Origin: Rhizobium sp. Q54
GTDB taxonomy: Bacteria; Pseudomonadota; Alphaproteobacteria; Rhizobiales; Xanthobacteraceae
NCBI GenBank assembly: GCA_945861265.1
Contig: CAMAUC010000018.1
Span: forward strand, 1 to 50,612
DNA length: 50,612 bases
Reading direction: 5' to 3'
This document shows positions 1 through 7,964 of this stretch, piece after piece. The first letter of the stretch is position 1, and each line of letters starts with the position of its first letter. The notes beneath the pieces were generated by a model. That model did not search any database. It was not told the origin of the DNA and saw only the letters and a list, made by a program, of their open reading frames with translations. The position numbers and the translations under genes are program-made.

Positions 1-76
1 TGGTGCCCGGGGGCGGGATCGAACCACCGACACTGCGATTTTCAATCGCATGCTCTACCAACTGAGCTACCCGGGC
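1..76 (-). tRNA. tRNA-Phe (GAA)
   Basis: The reverse complement folds as a complete tRNA with a 7-bp acceptor stem (GCCCGGG/CCCGGGC), a D arm with AGTTGGTA, an anticodon loop TTGAAAA giving anticodon GAA, a T arm with GGTTCGATC, and an encoded 3' ACCA. The CCA lies at the very first bases of the window, so the gene is just complete. In related alphaproteobacteria a tRNA-Phe usually lies downstream of yacG, which fits here. Confidence 0.97.
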
Positions 77-188
77 GTCTAAGTCTTCAGACTTGGCCCT
101 CCCGAGGTCCGGGGCGAGCCGAGCGCCGCGTTATAGAGGCCCCGCCCCACCCTGTCCAGAAGCCAGAGCAGCCTATCAAAACAAAGGT

Positions 189-782
189 TTAGACCCCGAT
201 CGCGGCCCGGAACCGGGCTTTGAGAACAGCCCCGTCGCGCTCCGGCAGCACCCGCGGCGGATCGGCGATGGCAATCGTCAGGCGGGCAAACAGCGGGCCG
301 GCGAGCGTCTTGAGCCGGGCGGCGAGATCGGCCAACGCCGCCTCGTCCGCGACATCGAGACAGGTGGCGATGCCGCAGGCGCGGGCGACGCCGAGCAGAT
401 CGACGCCGCCTTTGTGCGTGTGGCTCGGCTGCATGCCGGTCTCGCCGTAATGGCCATTGTCGAAGACGACGACGGCGAGATTTTTCGGCTGCTTGATGCC
501 GATAGTGGCCAGCGCGCCCATCCCCATCAGCATTTCACCATCGCCGGTGACGACCAGGACGCGCTTGTCCGGCTGCGCCAGCCCCAGACCAAGGCCGATC
601 ATCGCCGCGCCGCCCATCGCGCCCCACAAATAGAAATTGCGGTCATTGTCGCCGGCGGCGGCGAGATCCCAGCAGGTCGAGCCGAGACCGGGAACGACGA
701 GCAGATCGTCCTTGCGCTCAGTCAGCAAGGCCGCCATGGCGGCGCGGCGTTCCAGACCTTCAGGGCGCGGCACTTCGCTCAT
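189..782 (-). CDS. TPP-dependent decarboxylase, beta (pyrophosphate-binding) subunit, sulfopyruvate/phosphonopyruvate decarboxylase-like
   Basis: This 197-residue protein is the C-terminal, diphosphate-binding half of a thiamine-pyrophosphate enzyme. It carries the TPP/Mg signature starting with GDGEML (residues 80-85) and closing with FDNGHYG (107-113), preceded by the glycine-rich WGAMGGAAMIGLGLGLA stretch (53-69). A separate pyrimidine-binding half is encoded just upstream, overlapping by 4 bases (ATGA), as in split sulfopyruvate decarboxylase (ComD/ComE) and related 2-oxoacid decarboxylases. The pair presumably forms a heteromer that decarboxylates a small 2-oxo acid in the cytoplasm. The true substrate (sulfopyruvate, phosphonopyruvate or another) cannot be read from sequence, and no neighbouring gene points to phosphonate or coenzyme M chemistry. 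Confidence 0.8.
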   Translation of the reverse strand: MSEVPRPEGLERRAAMAALLTERKDDLLVVPGLGSTCWDLAAAGDNDRNFYLWGAMGGAAMIGLGLGLAQPDKRVLVVTGDGEMLMGMGALATIGIKQPKNLAVVVFDNGHYGETGMQPSHTHKGGVDLLGVARACGIATCLDVADEAALADLAARLKTLAGPLFARLTIAIADPPRVLPERDGAVLKARFRAAIGV

Positions 783-1309
783 TTGGTCCAGACCTTTTTG
801 CCGATCAGCTGCTGCGACAACAACAAGGCGGCGATGCGCTCGTCGCCGAACACATGTTGAACGGCGCGCTCGGCCAGACCTTCGACCTCGTCAGGCCTCG
901 TGGCGCGATAAATCTCGGCCTCGCTGAGCCGCAAAACCGGATCGACGATCGAGCCCATCGGCTGCTGCCACGGGTTGAACTCCTCCCACTCGCCGCGCAT
1001 GGTGATCATCATCAACAGCGGGAAGCGGCACGAGCGCGCCAGCGACAGCATGTTGATGCAATTGCCGACGCCGCTCGATTGCATCAAGAGCACGGCGCGC
1101 TGGCCGCCGAGCCAGGCGCCGGCGGCAAGCGCCACGCCCTCCTCCTCGGTGGTGAGCACCACGTCGTGAATGTCGGGGTCGGCGCGGCAGCGGTCGATCA
1201 GCCGTGCATGGCCGGCGTCCGGCACATAACCGACCTGGCGAATGCCGGCGCGCTTGAGCGTGCCGTAAAGCTTCTCGGGCCAGTCGATGGCGGGAGCCGG
1301 CGCATTCAT
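779..1309 (-). CDS. TPP-dependent decarboxylase, alpha (pyrimidine-binding) subunit
   Basis: This 176-residue protein matches the N-terminal pyrimidine-binding domain of TPP enzymes. It has a conserved acidic run TTEEEGVALAAGAWLGG (residues 53-69) that should include the cofactor-activating glutamate (E55-E57), followed by VLLMQSSGVGNCINML-type strands. It is the partner of the downstream beta subunit and overlaps it by 4 bases. Its own start codon overlaps the stop region of yacG by 4 bases, so yacG, alpha and beta are probably translationally coupled. Being split into two short chains sets it apart from the ~550-residue pyruvate decarboxylase or acetolactate synthase type. Substrate unknown; ComD-like is the closest recognisable description. 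Confidence 0.8.
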   Translation of the reverse strand: MNAPAPAIDWPEKLYGTLKRAGIRQVGYVPDAGHARLIDRCRADPDIHDVVLTTEEEGVALAAGAWLGGQRAVLLMQSSGVGNCINMLSLARSCRFPLLMMITMRGEWEEFNPWQQPMGSIVDPVLRLSEAEIYRATRPDEVEGLAERAVQHVFGDERIAALLLSQQLIGKKVWTK

Positions 1310-1515
1310 GATTTGTCGCCTTCGTCACCGTCGGCCGGCCGCGTGCCGTCCTCGTCTTCATCGTCCTTGACCGGCACGGCATAGACGCCGGTCAGCCAGC
1401 GGCTGAGATCGATGTCCGCGCAGCGCTTGGAGCAGAACGGCTTGAACGCCACGTCCATCGCCTTGCCGCAGATGGGACAGGGTTTGAGCGACGTTTTGCG
1501 GACGATCTCGTTCAT
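1306..1515 (-). CDS. yacG: DNA gyrase inhibitor YacG (zinc-binding)
   Basis: A 69-residue protein with the YacG zinc-finger arrangement, CPICGK at residues 13-18 and FCSKRCADIDLSRWL at 27-41. The cysteines C13, C16, C28 and C32 bind one zinc. The tail is highly acidic (DDEDEDG), as usual. In E. coli YacG binds GyrB and inhibits gyrase. In relatives yacG normally follows maf directly; here the two are about 3.2 kb apart, separated by an acyl-CoA ligase gene and an inverted secreted-protein gene. Confidence 0.92.
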   Translation of the reverse strand: MNEIVRKTSLKPCPICGKAMDVAFKPFCSKRCADIDLSRWLTGVYAVPVKDDEDEDGTRPADGDEGDKS

Positions 1516-1635
1516 GGCGTGCCATCAATTCCCTGTTGCCAACCGGACTTAATCCCAAGTGCACGGCTCGCGTCGCGTCCGGTTATAGCCAGCGGCGCGC
1601 CCGCCACAAACCGTGCCGCGGCGGCGACGACCGCA

Positions 1636-1664
1636 TTGATAAAAGATTGCATACTTAATATCTT
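1636..1664 (+). promoter_or_regulatory. Candidate promoter in AT-rich patch upstream of the secreted haem-motif protein
   Basis: TTGATA (1636-1641), a 17-base spacer and TATCTT (1659-1664) form a plausible sigma-70 pair. The patch 1636-1690 is strikingly AT-rich for this genome and contains a direct repeat ATACTTAA at 1651-1658 and 1665-1672, 14 bases apart. The gene start lies at 1712 behind AGGGGG. An alternative -10 is TATACT (1664-1669). No transcription data, so this is a guess from motif and spacing. Confidence 0.3.
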
Positions 1665-1711
1665 ATACTTAAAGTTGTATCTCTCAAGAATCGGGGCAAC
1701 AGGGGGATGAG

Positions 1712-3091
1712 ATGGTGAGCAAACACGTCATCGCGGCCGCATCGGCCGCCGCGTTCGTTCTGATCGGCAACGCCAGCCAAGCGCAGACTAATCCACCCAC
1801 TATTCGTCAATTCGATCCGCCTTTTTACGTCTTCAGTCCCGATCCACCGCATGACCTGACGGCAAACACGGGCGCGCAAGGCAACCAGCCCTACGTCGAC
1901 AGCATGGCCTGGGATGCCTTTATCGCGCTGAATTGGCCGGCGCCCAATCCGCTGACGCAACGCGGCGTGCCCGACCGGCAGAATATTATCGGCGGGTTCT
2001 ATCAACCGGGCGAAGGCGGCGGTAAATCGTCGCCGGCCGGACCGACCGTCTGGGAAACTTTCAAGGACACCAACGATATCTATCTCGATCCGCCGGTAAA
2101 GCCGACAGCATTCGACGTCGGCGAAAGCGTTCCGCCGGCCTGCCGGAGCCTCGCCGCCGCCAATCCGGTGGCCGCGCACCGTACACTGGTCATGAAATCG
2201 AAATTCGACGATGTGCTGCGCGGCACCAAGCAAGCCGACGGCAACCGGCTGGTCGACCAAAACGGCCAGGATGTCTGGTACGAAGTGAAGCTCAATCGCG
2301 TCTATTACGACTACGTCGTACAAAATCAATTTTATGACAGCAGAAAACAGGCCGGGAAAACCATCGCATTCCCCGCCTCGTCAAACGTCACCGCGGCGCC
2401 CGGCACGATCAAGGTCAAGGCGGCCTGGAAAGTGATGGGCCCGTCCGGCACCAAACAGCCCGACGATCCGACGAAGTTCTACACCACCCAAGCCCTGGTG
2501 CTCGATCCGGACACCGGCAAATGCTCGCAGCAGATGCTCGGCCTTGTCGGGCTGCACATTGTCATGAAGACAAAGACGTTCCCGCAATGGCTGTGGGCGA
2601 CTTTCGAGCACGCTGCCAATGCGCCCGATCAGATGGCGGGGCCACAACCGAATATGACCTATAATTTCTACAGTGCCGCCTGCGCGAACTGCGCGGTCAA
2701 CACGCCGCCGACCAAGGCGCAACCGCAAGTGCCTACACAGGTCATGCGGGTCGTGCCGATCGACGGCCTAGCGGCGACCAAGAATGCCCTCTACCAGGCG
2801 GCGTTCAAGACCCTGCGGCCCGACAATGTTTGGCAGAACTACATGCTGGTGGATGCGCAATGGGGCGCCAAGACAGAGTCGCCCAGCATCCCCAATCAGC
2901 CGCAGTTCCTCGCCAACACCACGCTTGAAACCTATCTCCAGGCGCCGAGCGGAACGAACGGCTGCATCAATTGTCACGGCGCATTCGCAGCCAAGACCGA
3001 TTTCGACTTCCAGCTGACCAACGCCTACCCGCAAAAAAAAGGCTTGCTGTTCGATCTGTTCAGAGTCCCCGGCCTGGCATCGCCGCATTAG
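1712..3091 (+). CDS. Secreted protein with a single C-terminal cytochrome-c haem motif, function unknown
   Basis: This 459-residue protein starts at an ATG behind AGGGGG. It has a clear Sec signal peptide: residues 1-24, lysine near the start, an alanine-rich core, likely cleavage after ASQA. One CINCH haem-attachment motif sits at residues 418-422, very near the C-terminus, and an additional CANC pair lies about 95 residues earlier. The long middle part (SMAWDAFIALNWPAP, WETFKDTNDIYLDPP and similar) resembles no enzyme I can name. No methionine is obvious as distal haem ligand after the motif. It is probably periplasmic. It lies alone, in the opposite direction to maf-yacG, with an AT-rich promoter and its own terminator, which suggests an inserted cassette. 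Confidence 0.75.
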   Translation: MVSKHVIAAASAAAFVLIGNASQAQTNPPTIRQFDPPFYVFSPDPPHDLTANTGAQGNQPYVDSMAWDAFIALNWPAPNPLTQRGVPDRQNIIGGFYQPGEGGGKSSPAGPTVWETFKDTNDIYLDPPVKPTAFDVGESVPPACRSLAAANPVAAHRTLVMKSKFDDVLRGTKQADGNRLVDQNGQDVWYEVKLNRVYYDYVVQNQFYDSRKQAGKTIAFPASSNVTAAPGTIKVKAAWKVMGPSGTKQPDDPTKFYTTQALVLDPDTGKCSQQMLGLVGLHIVMKTKTFPQWLWATFEHAANAPDQMAGPQPNMTYNFYSAACANCAVNTPPTKAQPQVPTQVMRVVPIDGLAATKNALYQAAFKTLRPDNVWQNYMLVDAQWGAKTESPSIPNQPQFLANTTLETYLQAPSGTNGCINCHGAFAAKTDFDFQLTNAYPQKKGLLFDLFRVPGLASPH

Positions 3092-3125
3092 CGACGCCGC
3101 TTAATCTTCCGTTGAATTGAAACGG

Positions 3126-3157
3126 CATCCCGGCCCGGCGAGCCGGGATGTTCTTTA
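3126..3157. terminator. Rho-independent terminator between convergent genes
   Basis: CATCCCGGC (3126-3134), a 7-base loop and GCCGGGATG (3142-3150) form a perfect 9-bp stem, followed on the plus strand by TTCTTTA. It lies 34 bases after the stop of the secreted haem-motif gene. It also abuts the stop of the convergent acyl-CoA ligase gene, so it may serve both strands, though only the plus strand has a T-rich tail. Confidence 0.75.
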
Positions 3158-4693
3158 TGGCTGGCGCTTTGCGCGCGCAGAGTCTTTTACGCGTGCGGCG
3201 TCCTGGGCGCGCAGATCCGTTTTCAATATCTTGCCGTAGTTGTTTTTCGGCAGCGCGTCGACGAAGACATAATCCTTTGGACGTTTGAACCGCGCAATCT
3301 GCGACAGGCAGAGCGCGTTCAGTTCCGCGGGCGCGGCGTCGCCGACGACATAGGCCACCACGGCCTCGCCCCAGTCGGCGTCGGGCCGGCCAATGACCGA
3401 GACTTCGCGCACGGCCTTGTGCGTCAGCAGCACTTCCTCGACTTCGCGCGGATAGATATTCGATCCGCCGGAGATGATCAGGTCCTTGGAACGGTCTTTC
3501 AGCGTCAGATAACCCTCGGCGTCGAAGGCGCCGACGTCGCCGGTGTGCAGAAAGCCGCCCCGCAGCGAGGCTTTGGTCGCTTCCTCGTTCCGCCAGTAGC
3601 CGGCCATGACGACGTCGCCACGCACCAGAATTTCGCCGGTCTCGCCCGGCGCGACCGGATTGTCGTCGTCATCCGCGACAACGACCTCGACGCATGAATA
3701 TGGCTTGCCGCAGGAGGCGAGGCGTTCGCGCCAGCGCGGATGGTCGCGATCGGCGATGTCCTGCTTCGACAAGGTCGTGATCGTCATCGGCGATTCGCCC
3801 TGGCCGTAGATTTGCGCCAGCCGCGGGCCGAAACGGTCGAGCGCGCGCAGCGCGTCCTCGACATACATCGGCGCGCCGCCCCAGATGAGCGTGCGGATAT
3901 TCTCGACGTTGCACTCGCCCGGCGCATCGACGAGCCGCTTGATCATGGTCGGCGCGGCGAACATCGACAGGCGCGGCCAATGATCGATCAGCGCGAAGAC
4001 TTCCTCCGGCTCGAAGCCGCCGCTTTCGGGAATGACCTGCACGCCGAGGCGGGCGATGTGCTGCATGATGTAGAGCCCGGAGCCGTGGCTCATCGGCGCG
4101 GCATGCAGGATGGTATCGCCGGGCGAAACCGGATCGACCTCAGAGCCATAGGCGGCGCTGGCGATGGCGATGTTGCGATGCGTCAGCATAGCGCCTTTCG
4201 GCTTGCCGGTGGTGCCGGAGGTGTAGAACAACCAGGCGAGATCGTCGCCAGCGCGCGGCACAACATCGATGGCATCGGCGGTGAACAGCAATTCGTAGTC
4301 GGCGCTGCCGATCGCGATCATGCGCTCCAGCGACGCCGGTGCATGCGGCGCGATCTCAGCATCGATGCCGGGCGAGGCAAAGCAGACGCGCGCGCCGGAG
4401 TGTTCAAGGATGTAGCCAAGCTCGGCGCCATGCAGCTTGGCATTGGCGGGGACGGCCGCGCAGCCGGCGTGCCAGATGCCATAGAGCAGCGCCAGATAGT
4501 CCGGCGAATTCTTCGCGGCGATGGCGACGCGGTCGCCGGGCTGAAGTTTGAACTTGTTATGCAGCGCGCCGGCGATGCGAGCGGCGCGGCCCGCCAGTTC
4601 ACCGTAACTCATGACCACATGCGCGCCGGATGCGGCGGCGGGCATTGCTGCGTGACTGAGACCGGAGCGTTGCAGCCAGAGGGCGGAGTTCAT
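3155..4693 (-). CDS. AMP-forming acyl-CoA synthetase (class I adenylate-forming ligase)
   Basis: A 512-residue enzyme of the acyl/aryl-CoA ligase family. It activates a carboxylic acid with ATP to an acyl-AMP and then transfers it to CoA. Signatures in order: the P-loop FYTSGTTGKPKGAML at about 156-170, the adenine site YGQGESPMT, the hinge TGD...DRSKDLIISGGSNIYPREVE near 410-440, and the C-terminal catalytic lysine K488 in NNYGKILK. The length is normal for medium/long-chain or aromatic acid ligases. It starts 22 bases after maf on the same strand, so it is probably cotranscribed with it. Substrate cannot be assigned; no beta-oxidation or aromatic degradation genes are nearby. Confidence 0.88.
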   Translation of the reverse strand: MNSALWLQRSGLSHAAMPAAASGAHVVMSYGELAGRAARIAGALHNKFKLQPGDRVAIAAKNSPDYLALLYGIWHAGCAAVPANAKLHGAELGYILEHSGARVCFASPGIDAEIAPHAPASLERMIAIGSADYELLFTADAIDVVPRAGDDLAWLFYTSGTTGKPKGAMLTHRNIAIASAAYGSEVDPVSPGDTILHAAPMSHGSGLYIMQHIARLGVQVIPESGGFEPEEVFALIDHWPRLSMFAAPTMIKRLVDAPGECNVENIRTLIWGGAPMYVEDALRALDRFGPRLAQIYGQGESPMTITTLSKQDIADRDHPRWRERLASCGKPYSCVEVVVADDDDNPVAPGETGEILVRGDVVMAGYWRNEEATKASLRGGFLHTGDVGAFDAEGYLTLKDRSKDLIISGGSNIYPREVEEVLLTHKAVREVSVIGRPDADWGEAVVAYVVGDAAPAELNALCLSQIARFKRPKDYVFVDALPKNNYGKILKTDLRAQDAARVKDSARAKRQP

Positions 4694-4715
4694 GCGCGCC
4701 CCTTGCGTGGCGAGA

Positions 4716-5339
4716 TCAGACCGCGTTGAGCCAGCCGAAGCGGATCGGATATCCCTCGCCGCCGAGCAAGCTCATGGTCTCGTACAAAGGCAGGCCGACG
4801 ACATTGGTGTAGGAGCCGACCAGCTTGACGATGAAAGTGCCGGCGATGCCCTGCGCGGCGTAGCCGCCGGCCTTGCCGCGCCATTCGCCGGAGGCGAGAT
4901 AGGATTCGATATCGTCGGCCGACAACCGCTTGAAGCGGACGCGGGTTTCGACCAGGCGCTGGCGAAACGATTCCTTCGGCGTCACCAGACAAATCGATGT
5001 GTAGACGCGGTGATTGCGCCCGGACAACAGCCGCAGGCACTGCTGCGCTTCGTCGAGCAGTTCGGCCTTGGGCAGAATGCGGCGGCCGACCGCGACCACC
5101 GTGTCGGCGGCGAGGATAAAGGCACCGCGCAATTCGTCGTCGAGCCGGACATTGTCGAGCGCGACTTCCGCTTTTTCGCGGGCCAGCCGGTTGGCATAGG
5201 CACGCGGGATCTCGCCGCGTTTCGGCGTCTCGTCGACATCGGATGGCTTGAGCGCGTCGGGCTCGATGCCGGCCTGATTGACCAGAGCAAGACGCCGCGG
5301 CGAACCTGAAGCGAGGACGAATTTGGGACGGCCGATCAT
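4716..5339 (-). CDS. maf: Maf-like nucleoside triphosphate pyrophosphatase
   Basis: A 207-residue Maf/HAM1-superfamily protein that hydrolyses non-canonical or modified nucleoside triphosphates to monophosphates. Family marks are LASGSPRR near the N-terminus (residues 9-16), the catalytic AADTVV segment, the SGRNHRVYT strand, and [13 protein letters not shown] towards the end. It follows the phosphatase gene on the same strand. In many relatives a translation initiation factor IF-1 gene (infA) lies just upstream; only 83 bases separate maf from the preceding gene here, so infA is not at this place. yacG, its usual downstream partner, has been displaced. Confidence 0.92.
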   Translation of the reverse strand: MIGRPKFVLASGSPRRLALVNQAGIEPDALKPSDVDETPKRGEIPRAYANRLAREKAEVALDNVRLDDELRGAFILAADTVVAVGRRILPKAELLDEAQQCLRLLSGRNHRVYTSICLVTPKESFRQRLVETRVRFKRLSADDIESYLASGEWRGKAGGYAAQGIAGTFIVKLVGSYTNVVGLPLYETMSLLGGEGYPIRFGWLNAV

Positions 5340-5422
5340 TGGATGGGGGCGCCGCGTTTAATGTTGGAAAAACAATACGATTGGCCGCGGAAACTAGCGG
5401 AACGGGGGATGAATCGCAAACC

Positions 5423-5890
5423 TCACTCATTGCCCCCGCCTGCCCGGCCGAAACGCTGGCGGATATGCGCCATCAGCGTGTCGCGGACCTCGCGATAGGC
5501 CTCCAGCTTCTGCTCGCGCGAGCCCTCGATGCCGGTCGGATCGACGGTCGGCCAGTATTCGACCTGCATGGCGGCGGTACGGGTGAGGTCCAGCGCCTTG
5601 TGATGCGCCGGCGGCGACAACGTGACGATCAGATCGAAATTGAGCCCTTCCAGGTCTTCGAGTTCCTCGAAGTCGATCGGCTTGTGGCGCGAAATATCGA
5701 TGCCGAGTTCTTCCATCACCGCGACGGCAAAGGAATCGAGTTCGCCCTTCTGCACGCCGGCCGACTTCACGTAGATGGATTTGCCGAACAATTGCCCGAA
5801 CAATCCGGCGGCCATCGGCGAGCGCACCGCGTTCATGCCGCAGGCGAAAAGAACCGCCTGGGGCTTTGACGGGCGGTCGGTGCCTGCCAT
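5423..5890 (-). CDS. Low-molecular-weight protein-tyrosine-phosphatase / ArsC-type protein
   Basis: A 155-residue protein of the LMW-PTP fold. The P-loop CGMNAVRS (C-X5-R-S) lies near the N-terminus after the strand AVLFA. A late DP motif (WPTVDPTG) is positioned like the general-acid aspartate. The family includes tyrosine phosphatases and thioredoxin-type arsenate reductases; no ars genes are near, so a phosphatase-like housekeeping role is more likely. The start chosen is the ATG at 5890 (protein MAGTDRPSKP). A longer frame runs to 5941, but it would read through a palindromic repeat. Its place between UPF0262 and maf is conserved in Hyphomicrobiales. Confidence 0.85.
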   Translation of the reverse strand: MAGTDRPSKPQAVLFACGMNAVRSPMAAGLFGQLFGKSIYVKSAGVQKGELDSFAVAVMEELGIDISRHKPIDFEELEDLEGLNFDLIVTLSPPAHHKALDLTRTAAMQVEYWPTVDPTGIEGSREQKLEAYREVRDTLMAHIRQRFGRAGGGNE

Positions 5891-5910
5891 CGGCGGGTTA
5901 TTCCCAATCA

Positions 5911-5957
5911 CGCATGATCTGATCCGAAAACCGGTGTCCACTTTTCGGGATCATGCG
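5911..5957. repeat. Palindromic intergenic repeat (Hyphomicrobiales type, CCGAAAA/TTTTCGG core)
   Basis: Outer arms CGCATGATC (5911-5919) and GATCATGCG (5949-5957) and inner arms CCGAAAA (5924-5930) and TTTTCGG (5942-5948) flank a central CCGGTGTCCAC. This is the short mobile/REP-like sequence I know from Bradyrhizobium and relatives. A second copy lies at 47523-47571. It directly abuts the UPF0262 stop codon at 5958, so it forms the 3' end of that gene's coding segment in the mRNA. Confidence 0.85.
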
Positions 5958-6455
5958 TTACCCCTTCCAGTGCAAGACGCAGATCAAAGTGAACAGCCGG
6001 CGCGCGGTGTCGTGATCGACAACGACCTTGTCCTTCAGCCGCTCCATCAGAATATTCGAGCCGTCATTGTGAATGCCGCGCCGGCCCATATCGATGGCTT
6101 CGATCTTGTCCGGCGTCGCGGTGCGGATCGCCTGATAATAGCTGTCGCAGATCATGTAGTAGTCTTTGACAATGCGGCGCAAAGGCGACAGCGAAAACAG
6201 ATGCGCCACCACCGGCGTGCCGTCCTCGAGACGGATGTCGAACACCAGCCGGTTGTCGTTGATCGACAGATGCAGCGCGTAAGGCCCGCCGGTGTGGCCG
6301 ACCGGCGCGAAATGATTCTGCTCGAGCAGATCGTAGATGGCGATGGTGCGCTCGTGCTCGACGTCCGGATTGGAGCGGCCGATCGAGACCTCGTCGAGCG
6401 TCACCGAAACCAGACGCTGCTTCATCGCGGCGGGCGTTGGCTTGGTCGTGGTCAT
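5958..6455 (-). CDS. UPF0262 family protein
   Basis: A 165-residue protein (MTTTKPTP...) of the alphaproteobacterial UPF0262 family, function unknown. Recognisable conserved stretches are [32 protein letters not shown] and [20 protein letters not shown]. The start at 6455 overlaps the hisD stop by one base (TGATG), a classic coupled arrangement, and is preferred over the upstream in-frame start at 6572 that would lie inside hisD. The position directly after hisD is conserved in relatives. Confidence 0.88.
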   Translation of the reverse strand: MTTTKPTPAAMKQRLVSVTLDEVSIGRSNPDVEHERTIAIYDLLEQNHFAPVGHTGGPYALHLSINDNRLVFDIRLEDGTPVVAHLFSLSPLRRIVKDYYMICDSYYQAIRTATPDKIEAIDMGRRGIHNDGSNILMERLKDKVVVDHDTARRLFTLICVLHWKG

Positions 6456-7756
6456 CAGTTGGCCGGCAGATTGAGGCGGATCGCCACCGAACGCGCATGC
6501 GCGTCGAGACCCTCGGCCTTGCCGAGCGCGATCGCCGATGGGCCCAGCGCGCGCAACTGCTCCGGCCCGCACTTCAGAAGCGACGTGCGCTTCATGAAGT
6601 CGAGCACGCCGAGTCCGGACGAGAAGCGCGCCGAGCGCGCCGTCGGCAGCACGTGATTGGAGCCGGCGACATAGTCTCCTATCGCCTCCGGTGTATGCGC
6701 GCCGATGAAGATGGCGCCGGCGTTGCGAATGTGGTCGACATATTTATCGGCGTCCGCCGCGGCGATTTCGAGATGCTCGGGCGCCAGGCGATCGACCAGC
6801 GCGATGGCATCGTCGAGTTTGCCGACGGTGATGATGGCGCCGAAGTCGCGCCATGACGCGCTGGCGGTGCTGGCGCGCGGCAGCGTCATGAGCTGCGAGG
6901 TGACGGCGGCTTCGACTTCCACGGCAAGGCCGGGATCGTCGGTGATCAGAATCGACTGCGCGCTGACGTCATGCTCGGCCTGCGCCATCAGATCCGCGGC
7001 GATCCAGCTCGCATTGCCGGTCTTGTCGGCGAGGATGAGAACTTCCGACGGGCCGGCGATCATGTCGATGCCGACGGTGCCGAACACAAGACGCTTGGCG
7101 GCGGCGACATAGGCATTGCCGGGGCCAACGATCTTCGATACCGGCGCAATCGTCTCGGTGCCGTAAGCGAGCGCCGCAACCGCCTGCGCGCCGCCGACGC
7201 GATAGACCTCGTCGACGCCGGCCAGTTTCGCGGCGGCCAGCACCAAAGGCGCGAGCTTGCCGTCAGGAGAGGGCACCACCATGACCAGCCGTTCGCAGCC
7301 GGCAACCTTGGCCGGCACGGCGTTCATCAAGACCGAGGACGGATAGGCGGCGGTGCCACCCGGCACGTACAGGCCAACGGCTTCGATCGCGGTCCAGCGG
7401 GTGCCGAGTTCGACGCCGAGCGCGTCGGTGAACCGGTCGTCCTTCGGCTTTTGACGTTGGTGATAGGCCTCGATGCGGTCGCGCGCGACTTTGAGCGCGG
7501 CGAGCGCCGCAGGATCGCAGGCAGCCGCCGCGGCATCAATTTCGGCGGCGCTGACGCGCAGACCCGCTTTGGCCAGATCGAGCCTGTCGAATTTAAGCGT
7601 CAGGTCGAACAAAGCCTTGTCGCCGCGCGCCTGCACGTCCGCGATGATGTCCCGCACGGCGGCTTCGACGTCCGGCGCGGCCTCGCGCTTGACGGTCAGA
7701 AAGGCGCGGAAGCGGCGCTCGAAATCGGGGTCCTGGCTGTCGAGACGAATGGGCAT
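6455..7756 (-). CDS. hisD: Histidinol dehydrogenase
   Basis: A 433-residue HisD, which catalyses the last two steps of histidine synthesis: NAD-dependent oxidation of L-histidinol to L-histidine through the aldehyde. Family marks are [46 protein letters not shown], the metal/substrate segment [16 protein letters not shown] (Gln and His zinc ligands), and the late [12 protein letters not shown]. Length is normal. It heads a coupled set with UPF0262. No other his genes are here, which is usual for alphaproteobacteria. Two large palindromes fill its upstream region. Confidence 0.97.
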   Translation of the reverse strand: MPIRLDSQDPDFERRFRAFLTVKREAAPDVEAAVRDIIADVQARGDKALFDLTLKFDRLDLAKAGLRVSAAEIDAAAAACDPAALAALKVARDRIEAYHQRQKPKDDRFTDALGVELGTRWTAIEAVGLYVPGGTAAYPSSVLMNAVPAKVAGCERLVMVVPSPDGKLAPLVLAAAKLAGVDEVYRVGGAQAVAALAYGTETIAPVSKIVGPGNAYVAAAKRLVFGTVGIDMIAGPSEVLILADKTGNASWIAADLMAQAEHDVSAQSILITDDPGLAVEVEAAVTSQLMTLPRASTASASWRDFGAIITVGKLDDAIALVDRLAPEHLEIAAADADKYVDHIRNAGAIFIGAHTPEAIGDYVAGSNHVLPTARSARFSSGLGVLDFMKRTSLLKCGPEQLRALGPSAIALGKAEGLDAHARSVAIRLNLPAN

Positions 7757-7796
7757 GACAGGTCAATGGCGCGCAGCGGCGGGAACGTCAACCGTC

Positions 7797-7874
7797 CTAG
7801 TGGAGCGGATTTGACGTTCGCCCCCCGTTCGCCGCGAATATCCTGAGCGAACGTCAAATCCAAAGCTCCACTAG
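7797..7874. repeat. Long palindromic element A, CTAG-bounded
   Basis: The arm beginning CTAGTGGAGCGGATTTGACG (from 7797) pairs with the arm ending CAAATCCAAAGCTCCACTAG (to 7874). The stem exceeds 20 bp with a small bulge and a loop of about 25 bases. It sits 41 bases upstream of the hisD start and 13 bases before element B. It shares the outer CTAGTGG...CCACTAG ends with B but has a different interior. It could be a miniature mobile element or a structured RNA in the hisD leader. Confidence 0.85.
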
Positions 7875-7887
7875 CAATAATAACTTG

Positions 7888-7963
7888 CTAGTGGTCCTTT
7901 GATTCTAACATTCGCAAAAGTGCCGCCGCAGACGGAATGCGAATGTTAGAATCGGACCACTAG
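7888..7963. repeat. Long palindromic element B, CTAG-bounded
   Basis: The arm CTAGTGGTCCTTTGATTCTA (from 7888) continuing to CATTCGCA pairs with TGCGAATG and the arm GTTAGAATCGGACCACTAG (to 7963). The stem is over 20 bp. It ends one base from the DUF2948 stop codon (7965-7967). It looks like the same family as element A by its shared 7-bp ends, and it may act as the 3' end structure of the DUF2948 transcript. Confidence 0.85.
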
Positions 7964-7964
7964 G

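Noticed and set aside
1-76. tRNA-Phe or tRNA-Thr as a prophage or island attachment site
   Set aside because: No integrase gene and no repeated tRNA 3' end found in the window near either tRNA.
93-860. Long open frame opposite the TPP decarboxylase genes
   Set aside because: Shadow of real minus-strand genes in a GC-rich genome; low-complexity Arg/Ala/Gly sequence without motifs.
5340-5422. infA hidden between maf and the phosphatase gene
   Set aside because: Only 83 bases are free, too short for the ~72-codon IF-1 gene, and no IF-1 motif is present in any frame.
7797-7963. CRISPR-like repeats before hisD
   Set aside because: Only two different palindromes with a 13-base gap; no repeated unit with spacers and no cas genes.
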